23,167 bases of DNA from Bacteroidota bacterium. GTDB taxonomy: Bacteria > Bacteroidota > Bacteroidia > Bacteroidales > VadinHA17. The DNA lies in the NCBI GenBank assembly GCA_023430725.1, contig JAEYZD010000181.1, forward strand, positions 1 through 23,167. The letters run 5' to 3'. This document shows positions 8,594 to 17,237 of the stretch, one piece after another; position 1 is the first letter of the stretch; each line of letters begins with the position of its first letter. The notes beneath the pieces were generated by a model. The model was not told the DNA's origin, did not search any database, and saw only the letters and a program-made list of their open reading frames with translations. A program made the position numbers and the translations under genes.

Positions 8594-9169
8594 ATGGAAA
8601 ATGTTGAAGCAGCATTCAGGAACATACATCAGGACCTGATTGACGGTTGTCGGACAGGTGACCAGAAGGCACAGTTCCAGGTGTACAAGCTTTACTACAA
8701 GGCTATGTTCAACACGAGCCTGCGTATTGTGAACAATGACATGGAGGCGGAAGATGTTATGCAGGAAGCCTTCCTGTCAGCCTTCGAGAAGATTAACACC
8801 TACTCGGGCACCGTCAGCTTCGGCGCATGGCTGAAGAGAATAGTGGTCAACAGGTCACTTGACACGCTGGGTAAAAGGAAAGCGATCTTTGAAGACATTG
8901 AAAGTCACACAGGAATCCGGGATGACAGTCCTGACGACGCGAATTACAGGGAAGATGTGGACGCACGCGTAGAGGAGGTCAAGGCAGCCATAGAGAGGCT
9001 GCCAGAAGGTTACAGGGTGATACTCTCTCTTTACCTCATCGAAGGTTATGACCACGATGAGATAGCAGAGATGCTCAACATCTCAAGCAGCACCTCGAGG
9101 TCACAGCTCTCGAGGGCAAAGCAGAAGCTGGTGAGTGAATTGAAGAACAGGAAAATATTTGAAGTATGA
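8594..9169 (+). CDS. ECF-family RNA polymerase sigma factor
   Basis: This 191-residue sigma-70 factor of the ECF type has region 2 at about 27-92 (AEDVMQEAFLSAFEKI at 52-67, then GAWLKRIVVNRSLD) and region 4 at about 130-180 with the helix-turn-helix YDHDEIAEMLNISSSTSRSQ (152-171). The linker is long and acidic. A GTG at 8549 would extend the frame by 15 residues, but the ATG at 8594 gives a start matching the family. Its stop overlaps the start of the next gene as ATGA (9166-9169), implying translational coupling. The neighbour is a single-pass membrane protein positioned as a cognate anti-sigma factor, and the third gene encodes a secreted solenoid protein. The target promoters are unknown. 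Confidence 0.93.
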   Translation: MENVEAAFRNIHQDLIDGCRTGDQKAQFQVYKLYYKAMFNTSLRIVNNDMEAEDVMQEAFLSAFEKINTYSGTVSFGAWLKRIVVNRSLDTLGKRKAIFEDIESHTGIRDDSPDDANYREDVDARVEEVKAAIERLPEGYRVILSLYLIEGYDHDEIAEMLNISSSTSRSQLSRAKQKLVSELKNRKIFEV

Positions 9170-9729
9170 ACAGACTTGAAGACATAATTAAGAGCAGCAG
9201 GGGTGAGTTTGACGACAGGGAGCCGTCAGACGGCCACTTCGAGAGATTCAGTTTCAAGCTGGCCACCAGGCTGCATGCCGGCAAGGCCAAGAGAAGCATC
9301 CTGCCCTACCTGCTCAAAGCAGCCGTGGTGACGCTTCTTGTGACGCTCTCGTCGCTCTGGACCTTTGACCACTTCGTCAGGCCCAACCTTAAGAGGACAA
9401 TGTCGCTCAGCGAAGTTTCTCCGGAGTACCGCGAGGTGGAGAGTTACTATGTGCAGCAGGTGAACTTCATGGAGAATGAATTCACTGCACTGGATCTTAC
9501 CAACCCGGAACAGAAAGAGGTGCTGATGAAGGAGATGGCCTCAATGGACTCTGTCTATACGGAACTTAAGAAGGAGCTTAAGGCTAATCCGGATGACCAG
9601 CGCATAATCGATGCAATGATAAAGCACTACCAGACCAAAATTGAAGTGATGAGCTACATCCTTGATCAGCTCAGAGAGATAAAAGCAGAAACCGCTAATC
9701 CAGTCAGCCATGAAAAAGTTGTTAACTAA
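9166..9729 (+). CDS. Probable membrane anti-sigma factor
   Basis: This 187-residue protein has a 46-residue cytosolic N-terminus beginning MNRLEDIIKSSR, one membrane helix (about 47-65), and a helical, charged periplasmic part (about 80-175) likely to form a coiled coil. No zinc-binding HxxxCxxC motif of the ZAS anti-sigma class is present. The role is inferred from position: it overlaps the ECF gene by ATGA and is overlapped by the next gene for 20 bases (9710-9729). The N-terminus would bind the sigma factor and the C-terminus would sense the envelope. The family is not one I can name with confidence. Confidence 0.72.
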   Translation: MNRLEDIIKSSRGEFDDREPSDGHFERFSFKLATRLHAGKAKRSILPYLLKAAVVTLLVTLSSLWTFDHFVRPNLKRTMSLSEVSPEYREVESYYVQQVNFMENEFTALDLTNPEQKEVLMKEMASMDSVYTELKKELKANPDDQRIIDAMIKHYQTKIEVMSYILDQLREIKAETANPVSHEKVVN

Positions 9730-10792
9730 CAAGCGGGTGACACTGTTCGCAGCATTGCTCTGCACAGTCGCCCTGTCCGCCTCGGCACAAGAGGTCAAGA
9801 AAGAATTCAAAAGGGAGTTTGTTCCGAAGGACAACTCGACCCTGACGGTAATCAATAAATTCGGGGCTGTGGTCACCGAAACGTGGGACAGAAACAATGT
9901 TGTTGTTGATGTAACCGTGAAGATAGAGCACTCCTCCGCGGAAAGAGCCAGGAAGCTCCTTGACATGATCACCGTTCAGTTTACCGAGGCAGACGGTAAC
10001 CTGAAGGCCGAAACTGTGTTCGACAAGGAATTCTCCTCTATCAGCTGGAAAGGTTCAAACAATAACTTCAGCATCAACTATAATATCAAGATGCCGGCAA
10101 ACGTCAATCTAGACATCGACAACAAGTACGGAAATGTTGTCATTGACGATGTCTCCGGGCATGCGATGCTCAACGTCAAGTATGGTGATCTTACCGTTAA
10201 CAAACTCACACGGGGTAATGTCAAGCCGCTCAATACGATAATAGTGGCCTACGGAAAGGCAACTGTGTATGAGCTTGGATGGGCAGAGATCAACGCACGA
10301 TATGTGGGTATGTTCAGCGTGGAAAAGGCAACCGCCCTCCTTGTTGACAGCAAATATTCAAAGGTTTCGGTGACCCAGGTGAGTTCACTGGTGGCCGACA
10401 GCAAGTATGACGGTTACAATGTCGGCGCTGCCAACAACATAGTAGTGATGGGCGGTTATACCGATCTCAGGTTCAAGAAGGTAAACAAGAAGCTCGAGGT
10501 GGAGACCAAGTACGGTAACCTTTCTGTTGACGCCATCCCGGCAGGATTTGACAAGGTAACAGTAAAGGCAGGCTACTGCGCAGTAAGACTGGGTATTGAT
10601 CCGTCAGCATGTTACAGGCTCAACGCAAGCAGCTCCTACGGAAGCGTCAGGCTGGATGAGTCGCGTTTCTCTCCTGACAGGAGGATTGTTGGGAACACTT
10701 CAACTGAGATGGCCGGGAAGGTAGGGAACTGCTCCTCTCCATCGTCTGAGGTAAACATAGATACATCATACGGTTCGGTTAAGCTGGACTGA
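9710..10792 (+). CDS. Secreted beta-solenoid protein (DUF4097/GIN-domain-like)
   Basis: This 360-residue protein has a signal peptide cleaved after about residue 26 (ASA-QEV). The mature chain is nearly all short beta strands. From residue 140 an aromatic-Gly style motif recurs (KYGNVVI, KYGDLTV, AYGKATV, KYSKVSV, KYGNLSV, SYGSVRL, SYGSVKL), with the aromatic residue at 140, 158, 181, 198, 216, 233, 250, 268, 289, 310 and 354. Most steps are 17-23 residues, as in a right-handed beta-solenoid. Such DUF4097/DUF2807-type proteins are often encoded with ECF sigma and anti-sigma genes in Bacteroidota. The chain ends at the last repeat, with no sorting domain or anchor visible. It overlaps the preceding gene by 20 bases. 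Its function, whether adhesion or envelope sensing, is unproven. Confidence 0.85.
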   Translation: MKKLLTNKRVTLFAALLCTVALSASAQEVKKEFKREFVPKDNSTLTVINKFGAVVTETWDRNNVVVDVTVKIEHSSAERARKLLDMITVQFTEADGNLKAETVFDKEFSSISWKGSNNNFSINYNIKMPANVNLDIDNKYGNVVIDDVSGHAMLNVKYGDLTVNKLTRGNVKPLNTIIVAYGKATVYELGWAEINARYVGMFSVEKATALLVDSKYSKVSVTQVSSLVADSKYDGYNVGAANNIVVMGGYTDLRFKKVNKKLEVETKYGNLSVDAIPAGFDKVTVKAGYCAVRLGIDPSACYRLNASSSYGSVRLDESRFSPDRRIVGNTSTEMAGKVGNCSSPSSEVNIDTSYGSVKLD

Positions 10793-10819
10793 GCTGACAG
10801 TAACGAATCATAATGACCG

Positions 10820-10852
10820 GCGGCGTCCTTTTGCGGGGCGCCGCTTTTATTT
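10820..10852 (+). terminator. Rho-independent terminator closing the sigma operon
   Basis: GCGGCGTCC (10820-10828) pairs with GGGCGCCGC (10836-10844), nine pairs including one G-T, with a 7-base loop, followed by TTTTATTTA. It is 27 bases after the solenoid gene stop. The rest of the convergent spacer to 11027 shows no gene, only a small GGCAC/GTGCC hairpin at 10969-10984, and no clear terminator for the minus-strand gene ending at 11028. Confidence 0.85.
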
Positions 10853-11027
10853 ATGGTTTTTGCGGATTTGCTGGCATGCTGTGTGGTGGCAGCAGGTGTC
10901 CGATACTGCCAGGACCTATGCGGCCCCTTCAGCCCGCCTGAACCAGTCGTGCCCCTCAGAGCTTATCCGGCACTTAATCGTGCCCCGCAAAAAGAGACTA
11001 GCCCTCTCGCCTGCTACTGCCTCCTAC

Positions 11028-12956
11028 TCAGAGTTTGTCAGGCTCGTCAGAGAATATAAAGACGCCGGTTTTGCCTGCAGAGGTGCGATAGCCCCGGTAC
11101 ATCCCCTCGGAGTTGAAGGGCATGCTCACATTCCCCTTGCGGTCAACAGAGACGATTCCTCCTGAGCCTCCGGCCTTTACAAGCTTTTCGTGTACCACAA
11201 CACGTGCAGCCTCATCGAGGCTTAGCCCCTTATAGTCCATCAGTGCGGAGATATCATGGGCAACGGTGTATCTTATGAAGAACTCACCGTGGCCGGTGGC
11301 CGAGACAGCGCAGGTGGCGTTGTTTGCATAGGTCCCTGCCCCTATTATTGGCACGTCCCCGATACGGTTATACCGTTTGTTTGTCATCCCGCCGGTGGAG
11401 GTACCTGCTGCAAGGTCACCGTTCATGTCAAGCGCGACGCAACCAACAGTTCCATGCTTTTCTTTCTCGAGGGCACGCTGCAGCTCCCTGAATCGTGATT
11501 CCTCGCGAAAGTATGACGGGTCAACAATCTCAAGTCCCTTTTCGGCAGCAAACTCCGAAGCGCCTTTGCCTGTTAGCATCACATGGGGCGACTGTTCCAT
11601 CACTGCGCGGGCTGCGGTTATGGGGTTGCGGATGTCGGTAACGCCTGCCACAGCGCCGGCGGCGAGGCTGCTGCCGTCCATGACGGCAGCGTCAAGCTCA
11701 TTGCGCCCCTCGTGGGTAAAGACGGCCCCTTTGCCCGCGTTGAAGAGGGGCGAATCTTCCATCATTCTGATGGCGCGCTCAACGGCGTCAAGGGCCGAGC
11801 CGCCGGCGCTCAGCACGGCGGCGCCGCTGTCGATGACGGCCTGCATCACTCTCCTGTACTCGGCGTCAGCCTCAGGGGTCATGCGTGCACGGGTGATGGT
11901 CCCGGCGCCGCCATGGATCACAATTGCCCACGGAGCACCCGTTTTCGGGAGCAGGAGATCAACCTCCATCACCGCCTTTATTGCGCGGTCAGAGAAGAAG
12001 TCGCCCGCAGGGAAGAGCGAGAAGCGGCCTGCACCTTCATAGTTATCCTTATCAATTATCAACAGCTCCTGCTGATCATTGCGGTTCACTATCTCGCTCA
12101 GGGTGAAGGCAGCCCTGTAGCCGTCAAGACCGGCAATTACGACAATTCCCTTCTGCAGTGCCTCCGGAGAGAGGCTGTAATAATCTTTAAGAAGCTCATG
12201 GAGCATGGCTCCATTGAAGGGGGTGGTGCCGTGAATTCCCATCCCCCGGCCGTAGAAGACTGTGTGATAGGTTTCGTTGTCCATTCCCTCCGGCAGCTCT
12301 GACAGTATTTCGCGCTGCTTGCCGTTGACACATATCCTCATCGTCTCCGAGAACATCGGGCTCATACCCTTGTTGATCGGGTACTTGCTGTCGAGTGATT
12401 TCACGGTGATCTTCACCGGGTTACTGATGTTTCGCGATGTGACCAGGTCATTGCCGGCAACGATCTTCGTTTCGGTTGGCAGGGGCCAGAGATCCTTCGC
12501 CTTTGACGGCACAATGCGTGCCACCGAGGTGGCAATCATCAGCCGGTGCATGTTGACCGGGTAGTAGATCTCGCCCCAGGAGAAGACCACGGTCTCACCA
12601 CGGTCATTTGTGATCTCGACATAGAGATCAATAATGGGTGGGAATTCAGCCTCGTTTTTCTTCTTCAGAACTACCCTGTCAAGGATGTCATAGACTGAAT
12701 AACCGTCATAACGGTAAGCACCCGTGAAGCCTACTGCTCCGTCACTCAGGGTTGTTTCCTTGACGGTTATGCTGTGTTTCGGCAGGCGGGTTATGTCAAC
12801 GGTCATATCCTTCTCAATCTCACCTGTGACAAGGATTTTTGTGCTTCCCTTCAGCTTTACCGTGGGCGCATCATCATAAAAATCGTTTGTCTGCCCGGCG
12901 GCCGGTATCGTCATCAGCAACACCAGTGCAGATAAAATAAGAATCAGTTTCTTCAT
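11028..12956 (-). CDS. Exported fusion: molybdopterin-oxidoreductase-like domains plus isoaspartyl peptidase/L-asparaginase
   Basis: This 642-residue protein starts with a signal peptide (1-21, ending PAAGQ). Residues about 35-335 resemble two copies of the oxidoreductase molybdopterin-binding fold: ILVTGEIEKDMTVDITRLP, then GYSVYDILDRV, and a second set near ICVNGKQREI, PFNGAMLHELL and GLDGYRAAFTLSEIV. I see no cofactor cysteine in the usual context, so they may bind something else. Residues about 342-642 are a complete Ntn-hydrolase of the plant-type asparaginase family: IHGGAG, the autocleavage site GT before Thr503, STGG (Thr521), Arg531, Asp534 and ATGHG (Thr554), matching E. coli IaaA residues 179, 197, 207, 210 and 230. 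It should hydrolyse isoaspartyl dipeptides in the periplasm. Autocleavage would leave a chain of about 502 residues carrying the extra domains. Confidence 0.9.
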   Translation of the reverse strand: MKKLILILSALVLLMTIPAAGQTNDFYDDAPTVKLKGSTKILVTGEIEKDMTVDITRLPKHSITVKETTLSDGAVGFTGAYRYDGYSVYDILDRVVLKKKNEAEFPPIIDLYVEITNDRGETVVFSWGEIYYPVNMHRLMIATSVARIVPSKAKDLWPLPTETKIVAGNDLVTSRNISNPVKITVKSLDSKYPINKGMSPMFSETMRICVNGKQREILSELPEGMDNETYHTVFYGRGMGIHGTTPFNGAMLHELLKDYYSLSPEALQKGIVVIAGLDGYRAAFTLSEIVNRNDQQELLIIDKDNYEGAGRFSLFPAGDFFSDRAIKAVMEVDLLLPKTGAPWAIVIHGGAGTITRARMTPEADAEYRRVMQAVIDSGAAVLSAGGSALDAVERAIRMMEDSPLFNAGKGAVFTHEGRNELDAAVMDGSSLAAGAVAGVTDIRNPITAARAVMEQSPHVMLTGKGASEFAAEKGLEIVDPSYFREESRFRELQRALEKEKHGTVGCVALDMNGDLAAGTSTGGMTNKRYNRIGDVPIIGAGTYANNATCAVSATGHGEFFIRYTVAHDISALMDYKGLSLDEAARVVVHEKLVKAGGSGGIVSVDRKGNVSMPFNSEGMYRGYRTSAGKTGVFIFSDEPDKL

Positions 12957-12976
12957 GGTTCAGGTATTTCGTTATG

Positions 12977-13007
12977 CAAATCTATTCATTTCGGAATGGG
13001 GTGCAAA
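12977..13007 (-). promoter_or_regulatory. Bacteroidota-type promoter of the asparaginase-fusion gene
   Basis: On the minus strand TTTG (13007-13004), a 19-base spacer and TAGATTTG (12984-12977) match the Bacteroidota sigma-ABfr consensus in both boxes and spacing. The -7 box lies 20 bases before the ATG, implying a very short leader. Confidence 0.65.
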
Positions 13008-13048
13008 TGATTTAAAACAGGTTTGGGTGGCGCCCCGCCAGTTCACGC

Positions 13049-15526
13049 TCAGATATCCAGCTCCACCAGTGTTATTCCTGCCCCGCCGCGCTCAACATGC
13101 TCATCCATTGCGCTTTTTATGGCGCCGGTTGACTCCAGGTACTGCCTTATCATCTGTCTCAGGATGCCGTTCCCCTTGCCATGCAGTATGCGCAGGCTCC
13201 TGTACTGGATCATGAGGGCAGTGTCAATGAACTCCTGTACCACCTGCAGCGCCTCCTCGGTACGCATGCCGCGCACATCGATCTCAGGATTGAACTTGTT
13301 TCGGCGGGCCGTAAGCGACCAGTCTATCTTCTGCTGCTTCGTGCCTGCAGATGCAGCCTTCTTCTGCTCCTCATCCGTTACCGGCTCCGTCCTGCTTATA
13401 TCCACACTCATCTTCAGGCTGCCGGATATGACCTGTATCTTTTTTCCCCGTATCTCTGTCACCTGGGCCACCGTATCGGTGCCGGAGATCTTCACATAGT
13501 CGCCCGGAGCAAGCGCCGTCTTCTTCTTTTTCACCGGCTGCGGAGGCTCCTTCTTTGCCGTGATCCGCTTCACGATGCTTTCCGCAGGGGTGTCAATCCG
13601 CGGTTTTGCTGCCACAGGCACCTCTGCTTGCTTCTCCGCCTTGTCAAGGTGTTCACGGAACGAGTCAAGCTCCTCGCGCACCTCCTTCGTCTTCTCCTTC
13701 TCTGCCTGTGCCTCGCGGATTGTTCGGATAGTGTTTTCAATCATCCGGTTGGTGTCGCGGAGCATCTCCTCCGCCTTGCTCTTCGCCTGGGTGATGATCT
13801 CCTTCTTCTGGGTCTTTATGTCACCAAGCTGAGTCTCATATGTGGCAATCAGTTCCTCGAGCCGCTTTTCGTGGCGACGCACCGCCTCGCGCTTCTTCTC
13901 CCAGTAGCGCTTATCACGCGCGATCTCCCGGAGGTTCCTGTCGAAGTCGACGTTCCCCTCTCCTGCCCTGGATGCTGCATCTGCAAGTATCTCCTGAGGC
14001 AGGCCAATCTTTTTCGCAATCTCGAAGGCGAATGAGCTTCCCGGCTTCCCCTGATCAAGGCGGAACAGAGGCTGCATCATCTGGTTGTCAAACGCCATCG
14101 CACCGTTGCTTATCCCTTCCTGCGCAGTGGCGAAGTGTTTCAGGTTTGTATAGTGGGTGGTTATCACCCCGTAAGCTCCCCGTTTGTTCAGCTCCGCGAG
14201 TATCGCCTCGGCGAGCGCCCCGCCAAGGACAGGTTCCGTCCCGGTGCCGAACTCGTCAATCATCACCAGCGACCGGTCATCGGCGTGCCGGAGCATCTGC
14301 TTCATATTTATAAGGTGGGAGCTGTATGTGCTCAGGTCGTTCTCAAGGCTCTGTTCGTCGCCGATATCGATAAAGAACTTGCCGAAGATCCCCGCCTCGG
14401 TCCCTTCTCCTACCGGGACAGTCATGCCGCATTGCAGCATATACTGGACCAGTGCCACCGTTTTGAGGCAGACCGACTTTCCCCCGGCGTTTGGGCCGGA
14501 GATGACAAGTATCCGTTCCCGGCTGTCAAGAGTGATTGTAAGCGGCACTACCTCCCGGCCTGCCGTGCGGGCAAAGGAGAGTGTGAGCAGAGGGTGACGG
14601 GCATTTATCCATCTGATGTGCGGGGTGGCAGCTATGGCAGGCATGATACAGTCGAGCCTGTTGCCGAAAATTGCCTTCGCCCTGATGAAGTCAATCTCCG
14701 CCAGGAAGCCGCAATTCTCCTGCAGGTCGTCTATATAGGGCCTGATCGTATCGGCAAGGGCTGTCAGGATGCGAACTATCTCGCGCTTTTCCTGGTGCTC
14801 CAGCTCGGTAATCTCGTTGTTCAGTTCAACCACCTCTGCCGGTTCTATGAATACAGTCTTACCCGTGGCTGACTCGTCGTGAACGAAGCCCCTGATCCCT
14901 CTCTTGTTTGACGCGCTGACGGGTATCACTCCCCTGCCGTTGCGTACGGCCACGGTAACATCGCGGTCAATGATGCCGTCGGCCTGTGCCTGCCTCAGAA
15001 CTGAATGCAGCTTTCGCACCGCCGCGAGGTTCTTCGAGGCCAGCTCGCCACGAATTGTCTTCAGGGCCGGAGAAGCGCCGTCGCGAACCTTTCCCTCCTT
15101 GTCGATGATCCGGTCAATAGCTTCTGTGACAAACGGATAATAAACGACTCTGCCGGTCAGCTCCGTAAGCAGAGGGTAGCGGCCATCCTTCCTGTTCTTG
15201 AAGAAGCCGAGTATCCGGCGTATTGTATCGAGAGAGCCGCGTAATGCAACAACCTCCTCGAGCTCCGGGAAGGTTCCCTCAACACGGAGTTTCTCGAGGG
15301 TCGCATATGGATCATTGTAATTGTCTGAAGGAAACTGTTCGCCATAGGCGAGGATCTGCTGGAACTCGGCCGTAAGTGCAAGCCTCGGCCTCACCTCTTC
15401 AGCATTGAAGGCTGGGTGCATCGCTTCAGCCCTCCTGACACCTGCCGGACTCAGGCAGTGACTGAATAGCTGTTCCCTGATCCGGTCAAAGCCGATCTTG
15501 AGTTCATATGTGTCTGGATAGATCAT
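13049..15526 (-). CDS. mutS2: MutS2 ATPase with Smr domain
   Basis: MutS2 is a MutS-family ATPase that lacks the mismatch-binding domain. It has been linked to suppression of recombination and, in Bacillus subtilis, to splitting of collided ribosomes. The 825-residue length is typical. The order is an N-terminal core/lever region (1-330), Walker A GPNAGGKS (344-351), Walker B VMIDEFGTGTEP (421-432), the STHYTNLK-type switch written here as TTHYTNLK (456-463), a long coiled coil (about 510-640), a KOW-like beta segment (LAPGDYVKISGTDTVAQV near 690) and the C-terminal Smr nuclease domain with DVRG (750-753) and HGKGNG (782-787). All key motifs look intact. It is divergent from the second M28 gene, with 100 bases between starts. 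Confidence 0.97.
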   Translation of the reverse strand: MIYPDTYELKIGFDRIREQLFSHCLSPAGVRRAEAMHPAFNAEEVRPRLALTAEFQQILAYGEQFPSDNYNDPYATLEKLRVEGTFPELEEVVALRGSLDTIRRILGFFKNRKDGRYPLLTELTGRVVYYPFVTEAIDRIIDKEGKVRDGASPALKTIRGELASKNLAAVRKLHSVLRQAQADGIIDRDVTVAVRNGRGVIPVSASNKRGIRGFVHDESATGKTVFIEPAEVVELNNEITELEHQEKREIVRILTALADTIRPYIDDLQENCGFLAEIDFIRAKAIFGNRLDCIMPAIAATPHIRWINARHPLLTLSFARTAGREVVPLTITLDSRERILVISGPNAGGKSVCLKTVALVQYMLQCGMTVPVGEGTEAGIFGKFFIDIGDEQSLENDLSTYSSHLINMKQMLRHADDRSLVMIDEFGTGTEPVLGGALAEAILAELNKRGAYGVITTHYTNLKHFATAQEGISNGAMAFDNQMMQPLFRLDQGKPGSSFAFEIAKKIGLPQEILADAASRAGEGNVDFDRNLREIARDKRYWEKKREAVRRHEKRLEELIATYETQLGDIKTQKKEIITQAKSKAEEMLRDTNRMIENTIRTIREAQAEKEKTKEVREELDSFREHLDKAEKQAEVPVAAKPRIDTPAESIVKRITAKKEPPQPVKKKKTALAPGDYVKISGTDTVAQVTEIRGKKIQVISGSLKMSVDISRTEPVTDEEQKKAASAGTKQQKIDWSLTARRNKFNPEIDVRGMRTEEALQVVQEFIDTALMIQYRSLRILHGKGNGILRQMIRQYLESTGAIKSAMDEHVERGGAGITLVELDI

Positions 15527-15544
15527 CTGATGGTCATCTCAGCA

Positions 15545-15552
15545 CAAAAGTA
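15545..15552 (-). promoter_or_regulatory. Candidate -7 box of mutS2
   Basis: On the minus strand TACTTTTG is a perfect TAnnTTTG match 18 bases before the mutS2 ATG. Only a poor TGTG stands at -33 spacing. On the plus strand of the same divergent spacer TATATTTA (15598-15605) is a weak match for the M28 gene. Confidence 0.35.
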
Positions 15553-15626
15553 AAGTTAATTAATGTTAATGCCACACGGGCGTAAAATTTATGACCCTAT
15601 ATTTATTCCGACTTATCCTTAAAAAC

Positions 15627-17192
15627 ATGAAAATCCGTTTGATGAATTCCAGGATGGCGCTGGTAGCAGCTCTCCTGTTGGCATTTGTGATGCCTCTCTT
15701 TTCGCAGGTGACTGCAGTTGACCTGGAGATGGTCTACAAGATCAGGCAGGAAGGGCAGCGAAACTCTGACATTGAAACACTTGCATATCTGCTGACTGAT
15801 CTGGCCGGCCCCCGGCTGACAGGATCTGCCGGTCTTGACAGGGCCAATGAGATCGCAAGGGCGAAGATGGCCGAATATGGCTTCTCGAATGTGCGCATTG
15901 AGCAGGTCAGCGATTTCAGCCGCGGTGGATGGGATTATACGAAGGCATATGCCGCGATGGTTGCCCCGTATTACAACAACTTCTCCGTCACCCCGGTGGC
16001 ATGGACTGCCGGAACCAACGGTCTTATAAGGGGCGAAGTGGTTCTGGTTGACATAAAGACAGTTGAGGACATTGAAAAATATCGTGGCAAGCTGAAGGGA
16101 AAGATCATCATGGCTCCTTCATCCTCTCAGTACGAGGTAAGTTTCGAACCGCTGGCCAGCAGGCTGACTGACGGGGAATTGTCTGAGCTGGCAATGGCTG
16201 ATGCCGGCGCCAGGCCGTCGAGGAGGATTATGGGCGATTATATGGCGATGCGCGAGCTGCGGAACAAGATTGTTGAGTTTCTCCGTGGTGAGGAGATCCT
16301 CATGAGCATAAGCCAGGGAAGCGCCTTCAACATCCCGAGGTCATCGGGCGCACAGTATGACGGCAAGGGCACTCCTCCCGTGACTGAGATCAACATCCCG
16401 CTGGAGGCTTACGGCCGCATGGAGAGGATGTTACGTGCCGGTGAGAAGGTGGAAATGGAGGCAGAAGTAAATGCAACTTTCACCCCCGGCAAGAGCGTAT
16501 ACAATGTGATTGCAGAGATACCCGGCACAGATCCGAAACTGAAGGACCAGGTAGTGCTGCTCGGAGCGCATATCGACTCATGGCATGGCGGCACCGGCGC
16601 TGCAGACAACGCATCAGGATGCATTGTCATGATGGAGGCACTGCGCATACTGAAGGCGCTTGACGCCAAACCGCGCAGAACCATTCGCGTGGCTCTCTGG
16701 GGCGGCGAAGAGCAGGGTCTGCTCGGCTCAAGGGGTTATGTTACCAAATACCTGTATGACAGGGAGAAGAGCGAAAAGAAACCCGGCTTTGACAAGTTCT
16801 CGGTCTATTTCAACATGGACAACGGCACAGGCCGTTACCGCGGCATCTACCTGCAGGAAAACAACCTCGTCAGGCCCTGGTTCGAGGCGCTTATGGAGCC
16901 TGTGAAGGACATGGGATTCAACACAATCACGATAAGAAACACCGGAGGCACCGACCATCAGAGCTTTGACGGCGCCGGCCTGCCGGGATTCCAGTTCATC
17001 CAGGACGAGATAGAATACGGCCGGGGTTATCATACGCTTGCCGACACCAGGGAGCGTCTCCTGGTACCCGACCTGAGGCACAATGCTATAATAACGGCAT
17101 GGCTGGCATGGAACGCCGCGATGTCAGAACAACTGGTTCCCCGCAAGCCGGAGATGAAATCAACGCAACAGAGATCACCCTACGGGTTCTGA
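15627..17192 (+). CDS. Exported M28 metallopeptidase, carboxypeptidase Q-like
   Basis: This 521-residue zinc peptidase of family M28 is exported by a cleavable signal peptide (about 1-27, ending PLFSQ). I chose the ATG at 15627 because it begins the signal peptide; the ATG at 15591 adds 12 residues ahead of it. A PA domain (about 130-270) is inserted, including GEVVLVDIKTVEDIEKYRGK. The metal-site residues are His315 (GAHIDSWH), Asp327 (AADNASG), Glu361/Glu362 (GGEEQGLLGS), Asp398 (NMDNGTG) and His469 (YGRGYHT). The arrangement resembles plasma glutamate carboxypeptidase (CPQ/PGCP), which cleaves dipeptides. Unlike the M28 lipoprotein at 5867 it lacks a PDZ domain and lipobox, so it is probably soluble in the periplasm. 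It is a single transcription unit followed by a hairpin-rich spacer. Confidence 0.93.
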   Translation: MKIRLMNSRMALVAALLLAFVMPLFSQVTAVDLEMVYKIRQEGQRNSDIETLAYLLTDLAGPRLTGSAGLDRANEIARAKMAEYGFSNVRIEQVSDFSRGGWDYTKAYAAMVAPYYNNFSVTPVAWTAGTNGLIRGEVVLVDIKTVEDIEKYRGKLKGKIIMAPSSSQYEVSFEPLASRLTDGELSELAMADAGARPSRRIMGDYMAMRELRNKIVEFLRGEEILMSISQGSAFNIPRSSGAQYDGKGTPPVTEINIPLEAYGRMERMLRAGEKVEMEAEVNATFTPGKSVYNVIAEIPGTDPKLKDQVVLLGAHIDSWHGGTGAADNASGCIVMMEALRILKALDAKPRRTIRVALWGGEEQGLLGSRGYVTKYLYDREKSEKKPGFDKFSVYFNMDNGTGRYRGIYLQENNLVRPWFEALMEPVKDMGFNTITIRNTGGTDHQSFDGAGLPGFQFIQDEIEYGRGYHTLADTRERLLVPDLRHNAIITAWLAWNAAMSEQLVPRKPEMKSTQQRSPYGF

Positions 17193-17237
17193 AGGGCTGA
17201 ATACAATTAACTGTTTTTCTATTCTGTTTGAAGAAGA

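Noticed and set aside
8496..8618. Direct repeat GCAGCATTCA upstream of and inside the sigma gene, and CACCCAC/GTGGGTG inverted repeat
   Set aside because: They are short, one copy is coding, and the inverted arms are over 30 bases apart, so chance is sufficient.
10860..11165. A short plus-strand gene in the convergent spacer
   Set aside because: It begins just after a terminator, runs into the 3' end of the opposite gene and shows no recognisable features.
11583..12302. A 239-codon plus-strand open frame
   Set aside because: It is antisense to the conserved asparaginase fusion and has no signal, start context or family features.
13181..14035. A 284-codon plus-strand open frame
   Set aside because: It lies antisense inside mutS2, whose motifs are complete; the translation is low-complexity Leu/Arg/His sequence.
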